A stretch of DNA of 37,756 nt from Xanthobacteraceae bacterium (GTDB lineage Bacteria; Pseudomonadota; Alphaproteobacteria; Rhizobiales; Xanthobacteraceae), in the NCBI GenBank assembly GCA_019746135.1, contig JAIESI010000320.1, positions 1 through 37,756 of the forward strand, read 5' to 3'. The first letter of the stretch is position 1; each line of letters begins with the position of its first letter. Position numbers and translations under genes: made by a program. The notes beneath the pieces are model-generated. The model did not search any database. It was not told where the DNA came from and saw only the letters and a program-made list of their open reading frames with translations. Positions 6,390-14,362 of the stretch are shown piece after piece.

Positions 6390-8456
6390 ATGGCCGGAGG
6401 CGGCAAGGACATCGATCCGGCGACCGAGCTCGCCGAGGAGGACGACGAGCAGGCGCTGCCCGAGCGCGACGAGCTGTCGCTCGAAGCGGCCGAGGCTTCG
6501 GGCTCGCTCGGCGCGGGCCGGGAGGTGCTGCTGCGCTATGCCAAGGTCGCGCCGTCTTCGCCGGGCGTCTACCGCATGCTCGATGCCGCGGGCGACGTGC
6601 TCTATGTGGGCAAGGCCAAGAGCATCAGGAAGCGGTTCACGTCCTACACGCGCCCGACCGGTCACGACACGCGCATCGAGCGGGTGATCGCCAACACCGC
6701 CTCGGTGGAGTTCGTCACCACCGGGACCGAGACCGAGGCGCTGCTGCTCGAAGCCAACCTGATCAAGCGCCTGCGGCCGCGCTTCAACGTGCTGCTGCGT
6801 GACGACAAGTCGTTTCCCTATATCCTGATCACCGCCGATCATTGGGCGCCGCAGATTCTCAAGCACCGCGGTGCGCGCGCGCGCGAAGGCAGCTATTACG
6901 GGCCGTTCGCTTCGGTGTGGGCGGTCAACCGCACCATCACTGCGCTGCAGCGCGCGTTCCTGCTCCGCTCCTGCTCGGATGGCTTCTTCGAGAGCCGGAC
7001 GCGCCCCTGCCTGTTGCATCAGATCAAGCGCTGCTCGGCGCCGTGCACCCACGAGATCGATTTTGCGGGCTATGCCGAGCTGGTGCGCGAGGCCAACGCG
7101 TTCCTCTCGGGCCGGAGCCAGGCGGTGCGCGACGAACTCTCCGGCGAGATGGAGAAGGCATCCGCCGAGCTCGATTTCGAGCGTGCCGCGATCTACCGCG
7201 ACCGCCTCGCGGCGCTGTCGGCGGTGCAATCGACGCAAGGGATCAACCCGCGCAGCACCGAGGAGGCCGACGTGTTCGCCATCCATCAGGATGGCGGCTT
7301 CAGCTGCATCGAGGTGTTCTTTTTCCGCACCGGCCAGAACTGGGGTAACCGCGCCTATTTTCCCAAGGCGGACCGGACACTCGGACCGGGCGAGGTGCTG
7401 GGCGCGTTTCTGGCGCAGTTCTATGACGACAAGCCCGCGCCCGCGCTGATCCTCTTGTCCCACGATATCCCCGAGCGCGAGCTTCTGGCCGAAGCGCTGA
7501 CCGCAAAGGGCAGCCGAAGGGTCGAGGTCTCGGTGCCGCAGCGGGGCGAGAAGAAGGACCTGGTCGCGCATGCGCTCGTCAACGCCCGCGAGGCGCTCGG
7601 CAGGAAGCTCGCCGACACCTCGTCGCAGCAGAAGCTGTTGAAAGGCCTCGCCGAGACGTTCGGCTTGCCGCGCGTGCCGCAGCGGATCGAGGTCTATGAC
7701 AACAGCCACATCCAGGGCTCGAACGCGGTCGGCGCGATGATCGTCGCGGGGCCGGAGGGCTTCCGCAAGAACCAGTATCGCAAGTTCAACATCCGCTCGA
7801 CCGAGCTCGCGCCGGGCGACGACTTCGGCATGATGCGCGAGGTGCTGGAGCGCCGCTTCAAGCGGCTGATGACCGAGGCACCGCGCGCCGCGCCGCCCGC
7901 GGCCGACGCGGTCGAGGCCATAGAGGTTGCGGCGATCTCGGGCGAGGTGATTCCGGGAGATTTGCCGCCGCCCGCCGAACCGGACGACGACCGCGAGTCG
8001 CCGTGGCCGGACCTGGTCTTGATCGACGGCGGGCAGGGCCAGCTCAACGCCGCGCGGGAGACGCTCGCGGCGCTGGGCGTGACCGGCGTGCCGATGATCG
8101 GCGTCGCCAAGGGGCCGGACCGCGATGCCGGCAACGAGACGTTCTATCTGACGGACAAGCCTGCGGTGAAACTGCCGCCGCGCGATCCGCTGCTTTATTT
8201 TATCCAGCGGCTGCGCGACGAGGCGCACCGCTTCGCCATCGGCTCGCACCGCACCCGGCGCAAGAAGGACATCCGCGAGGCGGGCCTACAGGAGATTCCC
8301 GGCATCGGCCCCACCCGTAAGCGCGCGCTGCTGCATCACTTCGGCACGCTGAAGGCCATCGAGCGCGCCTCGCTCGCCGATCTGTCGGAGGTGCCGGGCA
8401 TCAACGAGGAGACCGCGCGCAAGATCCACGATTTCTTCCATGAGCGTGCGAGCTAG
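6390..8456 (+). CDS. uvrC: Excinuclease ABC subunit C
   Basis: UvrC makes both incisions in nucleotide-excision repair after UvrA2B finds the lesion. The 688 residues hold all domains. These are a GIY-YIG nuclease at about 57-140 (GVY at 59-61, LYVGKAKS at 71-78) and cysteines 195, 207, 215 and 219, with the same spacing as the iron-sulfur cysteines of E. coli UvrC. A UVR motif for UvrB follows at about 260-275 ([17 protein letters not shown]). The RNase H-like second nuclease has [11 protein letters not shown] (435-445) and [14 protein letters not shown] (542-555), and helix-hairpin-helix pairs close the protein ([25 protein letters not shown]). An Ala/Pro-rich insert at about 498-538 is unlike E. 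coli. The start at ATG 6390 has GAGGAG upstream; a longer reading from 6300 lacks similarity. Confidence 0.97.
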   Translation: MAGGGKDIDPATELAEEDDEQALPERDELSLEAAEASGSLGAGREVLLRYAKVAPSSPGVYRMLDAAGDVLYVGKAKSIRKRFTSYTRPTGHDTRIERVIANTASVEFVTTGTETEALLLEANLIKRLRPRFNVLLRDDKSFPYILITADHWAPQILKHRGARAREGSYYGPFASVWAVNRTITALQRAFLLRSCSDGFFESRTRPCLLHQIKRCSAPCTHEIDFAGYAELVREANAFLSGRSQAVRDELSGEMEKASAELDFERAAIYRDRLAALSAVQSTQGINPRSTEEADVFAIHQDGGFSCIEVFFFRTGQNWGNRAYFPKADRTLGPGEVLGAFLAQFYDDKPAPALILLSHDIPERELLAEALTAKGSRRVEVSVPQRGEKKDLVAHALVNAREALGRKLADTSSQQKLLKGLAETFGLPRVPQRIEVYDNSHIQGSNAVGAMIVAGPEGFRKNQYRKFNIRSTELAPGDDFGMMREVLERRFKRLMTEAPRAAPPAADAVEAIEVAAISGEVIPGDLPPPAEPDDDRESPWPDLVLIDGGQGQLNAARETLAALGVTGVPMIGVAKGPDRDAGNETFYLTDKPAVKLPPRDPLLYFIQRLRDEAHRFAIGSHRTRRKKDIREAGLQEIPGIGPTRKRALLHHFGTLKAIERASLADLSEVPGINEETARKIHDFFHERAS

Positions 8457-8460
8457 AAGC

Positions 8461-8517
8461 CCGGTCATTCCGGGGCGCGCCCGTCAACGCGCTTTCGGCG
8501 GCGTCCGGAATGACCGG
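8461..8517. repeat. Palindromic repeat, CCGGTCATTCCGG type
   Basis: The 13-bp perfect arms CCGGTCATTCCGG (8461-8473) and CCGGAATGACCGG (8505-8517) start five bases after the uvrC stop. The GTCATTCCGGGGC outer half matches the longer paired elements at 14212-14351 and 23481-23586. As a stable hairpin it may end or protect the uvrC transcript. Confidence 0.8.
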
Positions 8518-8609
8518 GGGAAAATTACGCATAGCGGTTTGGCTGGACGTGGGGACCGTTATTCGCTCGAATGGCGGCGTGGAACTTTGCTGCCGGTGAG
8601 GGGACTGCA

Positions 8610-9845
8610 ATGCTCGACTACGTGATCCGCAACGCCCGCGTTCCGGGGGCCGCGAACGGCGGCAACGTCGATATCGGATTTTCCAAGGGCAGGATCGCCG
8701 CGATCGAGCCCAAGCTCGTCGCGGATTCGCCGTCCTACGACGCACGGGGCTGCCTGTGCTGCGGCGGCCTGGTCGAGACCCACATCCATCTCGACAAGTC
8801 GCGCATCGTCGACCGTTGCGCGCCGGAGCCGAGCCGCAGCGATCCGAGCCACATGAAGCGCGTGCAGGCGGTGAAATCGACCTTCACGGCCGAGGACATC
8901 TACAACCGCGCCAAGGTCACGCTGGAGAACTGCATCAAGCACGGCACCACGCGCATCCGCACCCATGTCGAGATCGATCCGCCGGTCGGCACCAAGGGCG
9001 TCGAGGCGCTGACCATGCTGCAGAAGGAATATGCCTGGGCGGTCGACCTGGAAATCTGTGCCTTCGCGCAGGAGGGCCTCGCCAACATGCCCGAGACCGA
9101 CAAGGCGCTGGTGCAGGCGCTCAAGATGGGCAGGACGTCGATCGGCGGGGCGCCGAATTACGACACCGACCACCCGGCCCACATCAACCGCGTGTTCGAG
9201 CTCGCGCGCGAATACGACATCCACGTCGACATGCACATCGATTCGGGCCACGACCCCGCGACCATGGACAACATGCTCGTCGCCGACCTCGCCGAGAAAT
9301 ACAAATACGGCGGCCGGGTGGCGATGGGCCATATGACCAAGGTCGCGGCGCTGCCGCCCGCCAAGCAGAAGGACATCGCCAAGCGGCTCGCCGACGCCGG
9401 CGTGGCGGTGACGGTGCTGCCCGCAACCGACCTGTTCGTGCTGGCCCGCCACAAGGACTACGACGTGCCGCGCTGCATCACCGATGCGAACCTGTTCGCC
9501 GAGCAGGGCTGCAACTGTTCCATATCGACGAATAACATCCTCAATCCGTTCACCCCGTTCGGCGATTGCTCGCTGATCCGCATGGCCAACATGCACGCCA
9601 ACGTGCTCCAGGTCGGCCAGCCGGACCGCCTGACGGAACTGTTCTCCATGGTCAGCGACCGCTCGGCGCGCCTGATCAACGCCAAGGACTACGGTATCAA
9701 GGTGGGCAATCCGGCGGAGGTCGCGGTGATCGACGCGCAATCGCCCGCGGAGGCGGTGGCGATCAACGCCCCGGTCCTGGCGGTGTTCAAGCGTGGGCGG
9801 CAGACCGTCAGCCGTCCGCGGGCCGAGTTGCACCGTCCGCAATAA
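8610..9845 (+). CDS. Amidohydrolase, cytosine deaminase-like
   Basis: This 411-residue metal-dependent hydrolase of the amidohydrolase superfamily resembles cytosine deaminase (CodA) and N-isopropylammelide hydrolase. Visible metal-site elements are HIHLDKS (His58, His60), DMHIDSGHDP (His209) and GHMTKV (His241). Where CodA has its metal- and proton-handling Asp (GHDDV), this protein reads STNNILNPFTPFG, with Asn308-Asn309. The C-terminal part (NPAEVAVIDAQS) is the usual small beta domain. The ATG at 8610 follows GAGGGG; the earlier ATG at 8571 has no site. It sits between uvrC and pgsA, which are usually close neighbours in related genomes. The substrate is unknown; CodA-like activity should not be assumed. 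Confidence 0.85.
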   Translation: MLDYVIRNARVPGAANGGNVDIGFSKGRIAAIEPKLVADSPSYDARGCLCCGGLVETHIHLDKSRIVDRCAPEPSRSDPSHMKRVQAVKSTFTAEDIYNRAKVTLENCIKHGTTRIRTHVEIDPPVGTKGVEALTMLQKEYAWAVDLEICAFAQEGLANMPETDKALVQALKMGRTSIGGAPNYDTDHPAHINRVFELAREYDIHVDMHIDSGHDPATMDNMLVADLAEKYKYGGRVAMGHMTKVAALPPAKQKDIAKRLADAGVAVTVLPATDLFVLARHKDYDVPRCITDANLFAEQGCNCSISTNNILNPFTPFGDCSLIRMANMHANVLQVGQPDRLTELFSMVSDRSARLINAKDYGIKVGNPAEVAVIDAQSPAEAVAINAPVLAVFKRGRQTVSRPRAELHRPQ

Positions 9846-9855
9846 GCCGCCGGTG

Positions 9856-9896
9856 CCTTGCGGGTGGTCCGCATGGCTCCCATGTGCGCCGCAAGG
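9856..9896 (+). terminator. Hairpin after the amidohydrolase gene
   Basis: The outer arms CCTTGCGG (9856-9863) and CCGCAAGG (9889-9896) enclose an inner stem CATGG-CTC-CCATG (9872-9884). It lies ten bases past the stop codon, with no clear U-run. It probably separates this gene from the pgsA operon; the rest of the 216-base gap shows nothing definite. Confidence 0.45.
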
Positions 9897-10061
9897 GCGT
9901 CATCAGCCTGCCGTATGCGCGTTGTTCCTGCGGTTGAGCCGTTGAATGGACCGCCTCGGGCCCTGCGCTCACGGTCTTTTGCACAGCTCAAGGCGGAAAA
10001 TGGGTTCATAGACGCGCTTGTCTGTTCAGTCCGTCGCGATGGGCCTATTGTGGCGAAGATC

Positions 10062-10691
10062 ATGCATCCGGCTTCCAGCACGCCCTTGCCTGCGCGGCCG
10101 CTCGCGCTGCCGAACCTGCTGACCTATGGCCGCATCGCCGCAGTGCCGGTCGTGGTGGCGCTGATGTACTGGTACAGCATCCTCGACGGCGGCGTGTGGC
10201 TCCGCTGGATTGCGCTGGCCGTGTTCATCACCGCCGGCATCACCGACGCGCTCGACGGCTATTTCGCCCGGGCTTACGGGCAGCAGTCCTCGCTCGGGCG
10301 GATGCTCGACCCCATCGCCGACAAGCTTCTGGTATCATCGTGCCTGCTGATGCTGGCCGCCGAGGAGACCATCCGCGGCTGGTCGCTGCTCGCCGCGGTC
10401 ATCATCCTCTGTCGCGAAATCCTGGTGTCCGGCCTGCGCGAGTATCTTGCCGAGCTGCGGGTGAGCATTCCCGTGTCCCGGCTCGCCAAATGGAAGACCA
10501 CCTGGCAGCTCGTGGCCGTGGGCTTCCTGATCGCCGGCGAGGCCGGCGACAAGGTCGCCTCTGAACTGATGAAGCACGACGTGCTGGTCATCACCAACAT
10601 TGGTCTGGCGCTGCTGTGGCTCTCGGCGCTGGTGACGCTTTACACCGGCTGGGACTATATGCGCGCCGGCCTTCGGCATATGATCGACTGA
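10062..10691 (+). CDS. pgsA: CDP-diacylglycerol-glycerol-3-phosphate 3-phosphatidyltransferase
   Basis: This inner-membrane enzyme makes phosphatidylglycerol phosphate from CDP-diacylglycerol and glycerol-3-phosphate, the committed step to PG and cardiolipin. The CDP-alcohol phosphotransferase signature is complete: Asp62, Asp65-Gly66, Ala69-Arg70, Gly79, Asp83 and Asp87 in DALDGYFARAYGQQSSLGRM followed by LDPIADK. There are about four to six membrane segments over 209 residues. It begins LPNLLTYGRIAAVPV, typical for PgsA. The start is ATG 10062 (GTG 10050 is an alternative; neither has a strong ribosome-binding site). Its stop overlaps the moaD start by one base (TGATG), so pgsA-moaD-moaE is one operon. 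Confidence 0.94.
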   Translation: MHPASSTPLPARPLALPNLLTYGRIAAVPVVVALMYWYSILDGGVWLRWIALAVFITAGITDALDGYFARAYGQQSSLGRMLDPIADKLLVSSCLLMLAAEETIRGWSLLAAVIILCREILVSGLREYLAELRVSIPVSRLAKWKTTWQLVAVGFLIAGEAGDKVASELMKHDVLVITNIGLALLWLSALVTLYTGWDYMRAGLRHMID

Positions 10692-10942
10692 TGAAGCTTG
10701 TGTATTTCGCGTGGGTCCGCGAACGCGTCGGCAAGGCCGAGGAAGAGCTTGCGCCGCCGCCGTCGGTGAAGACCGTGGCCGAGCTGGTCACCTGGCTCAG
10801 GGGACGCGGCGAGGAATACGCCTACGCCTTCGAGCATCCGAAGTCGGTCCGCGCCGCGATCGACAAGAGCCACGTCAAGCCCGACGCCATGATCGCCGGC
10901 GCGCGCGAGATCGCGTTCTTTCCGCCAATGACGGGTGGATGA
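10691..10942 (+). CDS. moaD: Molybdopterin synthase sulfur carrier subunit
   Basis: MoaD is a ubiquitin-fold sulfur carrier. Its C-terminal Gly-Gly is adenylated by MoeB, loaded as a thiocarboxylate, and donates sulfur to cyclic pyranopterin in MoaE. The 83-residue product starts MKLVYFAWVRERVGKAEEEL and ends FPPMTGG, with the essential double glycine exactly at the end. Start ATG 10691 is fused to the pgsA stop codon, suggesting translational coupling. moaE begins two bases after the stop. Confidence 0.95.
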   Translation: MKLVYFAWVRERVGKAEEELAPPPSVKTVAELVTWLRGRGEEYAYAFEHPKSVRAAIDKSHVKPDAMIAGAREIAFFPPMTGG

Positions 10943-10943
10943 G

Positions 10944-11426
10944 ATGCAGACGACCGTGCGCCTCCAGCGCGAGGACTTCGACGCCGCGGCCGAGCAGGCG
11001 GCGCTGACCCGCGGGCGCACCGACATCGGCGCGGTCGTCACCTTCACCGGCATCTGCCGCGGTGCCGAGGCCGGCGAGCCGATCGCGGCGCTGACGCTCG
11101 AGCACTATCCCGGCATGGCCGAGGCCGAGATCGGCCGGCATGTCGAGGAGGCGAACTCGCGCTGGCCGCTGCTCGGCGTCACCGTGATCCATCGCTATGG
11201 ACGCATCGCGCCGGGCGAGAACATCGTGCTGGTTGCCGCCGCCTCATCGCATCGCGAGGCGGCATTTGCCGCCGCCGAGTTCCTGATGGACTACCTCAAG
11301 ACGCGCGCGCCGTTCTGGAAGCAGGTCGAAAGCAGGTCCGGCAAGGCCTGGATCGAGGCCAAGGGCGCCGACGATGCGGCGGCCGCGCGCTGGGACAAGC
11401 CGTCCGGCAGCGAAGCCGCGGAATAA
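10944..11426 (+). CDS. moaE: Molybdopterin synthase catalytic subunit
   Basis: MoaE forms the MoaD2-MoaE2 complex that puts two sulfurs into precursor Z to make molybdopterin. The 160 residues show FTGICRG (Arg39), LEHYPGMAEAEI, HRYGRIAPGE (83-92), SSHREAAFAAAEFLMDYLKT and RAPFWKQVE. Lys119 and Lys126 match the catalytic lysines of the E. coli enzyme. ATG 10944 is chosen; an in-frame GTG at 10935 would overlap moaD. The protein ends in a short Ala/Glu tail. It is the last gene of pgsA-moaD-moaE. Other moa/moe genes are not in the window. Confidence 0.95.
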   Translation: MQTTVRLQREDFDAAAEQAALTRGRTDIGAVVTFTGICRGAEAGEPIAALTLEHYPGMAEAEIGRHVEEANSRWPLLGVTVIHRYGRIAPGENIVLVAAASSHREAAFAAAEFLMDYLKTRAPFWKQVESRSGKAWIEAKGADDAAAARWDKPSGSEAAE

Positions 11427-11479
11427 CGCCGGGCACGGCGCGGTTCTCTGTTTGACGGACCAGGACAAGGGACGACGCC

Positions 11480-12433
11480 ATGATGCGCTGGATCGCGGCT
11501 GCGGCGGTGACGTTGACTTGTGCTGCTTCGGCGCTGGCCAACGATCGCGTGAGCTATTTTCCGGTCAAGCAGGGCTCGGGTCCGCACGACGTGGCGCCGG
11601 GCCTCGACGGTGTCGTCTGGTACAGCGGCCAGCGTTCGGGCGTCCTCGGCCGCCTCGATCCGAAGACCGGCAAGGACGAGACCATCCCGATCGGCTCGGG
11701 CTCGTCGCCGCATGGCGTGATCGTCGGGCCGGACGGCTCGCCCTGGCTCACCGACGGCGGGCTGAACGCCAACGCGCGCTACGACCTGAAGACCAAGAAG
11801 TTCGAATACTTCATGCTGCCGCCGCAACAGGGCTACGCCAATCTCAACACCGGCGTGTTCGACAAGGACGGCATCTACTGGTTCACCGGTCAGAGCGGCG
11901 TGCACGGCTACGTCAATCCGAAGACCGGCAAGCACGAAAGCTGGAAGTCGCCGCGGCGCGGCAGCTACGGCATCACCGTGACGCCGTCGAACGAGGTCTG
12001 GTACGTGGCGCTCGCCGGCGATCATCTCGGCCGGATCGACAAGGCAACCGGCAACGTCGACATCGTCGAGCCGCACAAGAAGGGCGCAGGCCCCCGCCGC
12101 GTGTGGTCGGACTCCAAGGGGCTTCTTTGGGTCAGCTTCTGGCACTCCGGCGAGGTCGGCCGCTACGACCCTGCGGCCAAGACCTGGAAGACATGGCCGC
12201 TTCCCGGCAATCCCGGCAGCGGCTGCTATTCGGTCCATGTCGACGAGCAGGACAAGGTCTGGCTGACCGATTTCATGACGAATTCGATCGTCCGGTTCGA
12301 TCCGGCGACCGAGAAGTTCGAAAGCTTCCCCAGCAGCCAGCGCGGCGCGCAGGTGCGGCAGATGCTGAGCCGTCCCGGCGAGGCCTGGGGTGCGGAATCC
12401 GGCAACAGCCGGCTGGTGGTCGTTAAGTATTGA
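11480..12433 (+). CDS. Secreted beta-propeller protein, virginiamycin B lyase-like
   Basis: The 317 residues begin with a signal peptide (MMRWIAAAAVTLTCAASALA) and then seven repeats of about 40 residues. Each has a G..W...SG..GR.D..TGK pattern: PHDVAPGLDGVVWYSGQRSG, PHGVIVGPDGSPWLTDG, GVFDKDGIYWFTGQSG, YGITVTPSNEVWYVALAG, WSDSKGLLWVSFWHSG, VHVDEQDKVWLTDFMTNS and a last RPGEAWGAESGNSRL blade. A seven-bladed propeller resembling streptogramin lyase Vgb or SMP-30-type proteins is therefore likely. Family members outside pathogens are mostly of unknown function and many lack lyase activity, so no antibiotic-resistance role is claimed. The start overlaps a second ATG at 11483. Confidence 0.8.
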   Translation: MMRWIAAAAVTLTCAASALANDRVSYFPVKQGSGPHDVAPGLDGVVWYSGQRSGVLGRLDPKTGKDETIPIGSGSSPHGVIVGPDGSPWLTDGGLNANARYDLKTKKFEYFMLPPQQGYANLNTGVFDKDGIYWFTGQSGVHGYVNPKTGKHESWKSPRRGSYGITVTPSNEVWYVALAGDHLGRIDKATGNVDIVEPHKKGAGPRRVWSDSKGLLWVSFWHSGEVGRYDPAAKTWKTWPLPGNPGSGCYSVHVDEQDKVWLTDFMTNSIVRFDPATEKFESFPSSQRGAQVRQMLSRPGEAWGAESGNSRLVVVKY

Positions 12434-12480
12434 TCGGCGCGTTACTGGCGGTCGCCGCAGGCTGTGATAATTTCCCGGCG

Positions 12481-13263
12481 ATGCAGCCTGTGACCGACCG
12501 CCGAAGCGTGCTGCGGCTCGTGGCCGGCCTCCCTTTGCTTGGCCTTGCCGGGCCGGCATTCGCCGCCCCGTCGGCGCTGATCGAGCGCCTGATGGCGCAA
12601 GCGAAGCCGCTGCCGCGCGTGTCCGAGCGGATCGATTTCATTTCCAGCAAGCTTGTCGGCATCCGTTATGTGGCAAACACCCTGATCGGCAGCCCGACGC
12701 AGCCGGAAAAATTCGTCGTCCGCGACGACGCGTTCGATTGCGTCACCTTCTGCGAGGTGGTGCTGGCCGCGGCGATCGCGCCGGGCTTTGCCGATTTCGA
12801 GCCGACGCTGCGCCGCATCCGCTATGAGCACGGCAAGGTGCAGTACGATGCACGAAACCACTATTTCGCCGAGTGGTGCCAGCGCAACATCGAGAACGGC
12901 ATCTGCCGCCCGGTGACGATCGAGCCGTCGGTGAAGTACGACAAGACGGTCACTTGGCATCAGGAGTTCCGCCCCCGGAAGGTTTCAATATTGGCCGTCA
13001 CCCGATCGACGATGATGAACAACGCGAAGCTGCTGGTGCCGGGAGATATCGTGGGCTTTACCTCGGGGCGGCCTGGTCTCGACTATTACCACACGGGATT
13101 TGTCGCATTCGGCCGGAACGGCGAAGTTCTCCTGCGCAACGCCTCGCGAAGCCGCGGCCGCGTGCTCGACGAGCCGATGGCCGCATTCGCCGCCGCCAAT
13201 CCGGTGCACTATGTCACCCTGTTGCGCGCGGTGGACACCTCGCCGGTCGCGGAGCGCCGTTGA
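12481..13263 (+). CDS. DUF1460 family exported protein (amidase-like, NlpC/P60-related)
   Basis: The 260-residue protein starts MQPVTDRRSVLRLVAGLPLL with a twin-arginine-like signal ending AGPAFA. The core holds DDAFDCVTFCEVVLAAAI (Cys87), NHYFAEW (His127) and DYYHTGFVAF (His204), plus VPGDIVGFTS. This is the Cys/His arrangement expected of DUF1460, a group related to cysteine peptidases or amidases acting on cell-wall peptides. The start is uncertain: TTG 12430 overlaps the preceding stop, but ATG 12481 opens directly on the signal peptide. Its stop overlaps the following prmB-like start. The substrate is not known; periplasmic murein remodelling is a family-based inference. Confidence 0.78.
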   Translation: MQPVTDRRSVLRLVAGLPLLGLAGPAFAAPSALIERLMAQAKPLPRVSERIDFISSKLVGIRYVANTLIGSPTQPEKFVVRDDAFDCVTFCEVVLAAAIAPGFADFEPTLRRIRYEHGKVQYDARNHYFAEWCQRNIENGICRPVTIEPSVKYDKTVTWHQEFRPRKVSILAVTRSTMMNNAKLLVPGDIVGFTSGRPGLDYYHTGFVAFGRNGEVLLRNASRSRGRVLDEPMAAFAAANPVHYVTLLRAVDTSPVAERR

Positions 13264-14201
13264 AGAAGCCCAAAGCCAAGGCACGACAGCGAAAGGCGGC
13301 GCCGCGGCGAAAGGAGTCGGTGACGGTTTCAGACCTCATCCGCTCCACCGCCGCTCAATTGACGCGTGCCAGGCTGGTGTTTGCGCATGGCACCACCGAT
13401 CCTGCGGTGGAAGCTGCATTCATCGTCGGCGAAACCCTGGGCATTCACCCGGACTATGTGGCGGCCCGTGCCGCCAAGCCCGTGACGGCCGCGCAACGCA
13501 AGAAAGTCCAAAGCCTCGTTGCGCAGCGGACTCGCACCCGCAAACCCGCGGCGTATCTGCTCAAGCGCATCTACATGCTCGGTGTGCCGTTCTATATCGA
13601 CCAGCGGGCCATCGTGCCGCGGTCGTTTCTCGGCGAGATCTTTGCCGGTGAATTGTTCGCGGGCGAGGAGTTCTCGCTGGTGCGCGACGCCAACGCGGTC
13701 GGACGGATCCTCGATCTGTGCACCGGCTCCGGATGTCTTGCGATCCTCGCGGCGATGCGGTTTCCCAACGCCATGGTCGACGCGGTCGAGCTGTCGAAGG
13801 GGGCGTTGGCGGTCGCCAAACGCAACGTCGCCGATCACCGGATGAAAAACCGCGTGCGGCTCCGCCAGGGCGACCTGTTCGCACCGGTCGAAGGCCGGCG
13901 CTATGACCTGATCGTGTCGAACCCGCCTTATGTCGACGGCAAAGGCATGAAAGGGCTGCCGCCGGAATGCCGGCACGAGCCCGCTATCGCATTCGACGGC
14001 GGCGCCGACGGGCTCGCGGTCGTCCGGCGGATCATCGATGAGGCCGGAGCGCACCTGAACGAGCGCGGCGGCCTGTTGTGCGAGATTGGCCGGGGCCGGC
14101 AGGCGCTGGAGCGTGCCTATCCGGATTTGCAGTTTCTGTGGCTCGACACCGAAGCCAGCAGCGGCGAGGTGTTCTGGCTCGACGCGAAACAGCTTCGCTG
14201 A
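13260..14201 (+). CDS. prmB: Protein N5-glutamine methyltransferase, PrmB-like (HemK family)
   Basis: This is a class I SAM methyltransferase that modifies a glutamine side chain; PrmB acts on ribosomal protein L3. Evidence is LDLCTGSGC (151-159, SAM binding), VDAVELSKGAL, LRQGDLF and the glutamine-methylase hallmark NPPYVDG (221-227). The preceding segment FYIDQRAIVPRSFLGEIF matches PrmB (PRSPIGELI type) rather than PrmC. TTG 13260 overlaps the upstream TGA by three bases, has GCGGAG upstream and gives 313 residues, close to the usual 310. GTG 13320 is the alternative and would drop a lysine/arginine-rich N-terminus. The catalytic role is well supported; L3 as the target is by family. Confidence 0.87.
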   Translation: MKKPKAKARQRKAAPRRKESVTVSDLIRSTAAQLTRARLVFAHGTTDPAVEAAFIVGETLGIHPDYVAARAAKPVTAAQRKKVQSLVAQRTRTRKPAAYLLKRIYMLGVPFYIDQRAIVPRSFLGEIFAGELFAGEEFSLVRDANAVGRILDLCTGSGCLAILAAMRFPNAMVDAVELSKGALAVAKRNVADHRMKNRVRLRQGDLFAPVEGRRYDLIVSNPPYVDGKGMKGLPPECRHEPAIAFDGGADGLAVVRRIIDEAGAHLNERGGLLCEIGRGRQALERAYPDLQFLWLDTEASSGEVFWLDAKQLR

Positions 14202-14211
14202 TCTCTCGACT

Positions 14212-14351
14212 CGTCATTCCGGGGCGCGCCCGCAAGCGCGTTCACGCGCGTCTTCGACGCGCTATGGGCGCGAGCCCGGAATCCAGACACGCTGGCAGTC
14301 TTTACTTCTCTGGATTCCGGGTTCGCGCCTTCGGCGCGCCCCGGAATGACG
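14212..14351. repeat. REPIN-like paired palindromic element
   Basis: Two palindromic units lie head to head. Unit 1 runs from GTCAT (14213) to ATCCA (14281-14285), unit 2 from TGGAT (14311-14315) to ATGAC (14346-14350). The central arms CCCGGAATCCAGA (14275-14287) and TCTGGATTCCGGG (14309-14321) are perfect. Each unit has its own GC-rich hairpin. The element fills almost the whole gap between the convergent prmB and ilvE genes and could terminate both. Confidence 0.85.
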
Positions 14352-14362
14352 GAGAGACTGAC

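Noticed and set aside
6327..8249. 640-residue frame opposite uvrC
   Set aside because: It is antisense to a complete, domain-perfect UvrC.
8559..9842. 427-residue frame opposite the amidohydrolase
   Set aside because: Shadow frame; the plus-strand protein has metal-site motifs and a good ribosome-binding site.
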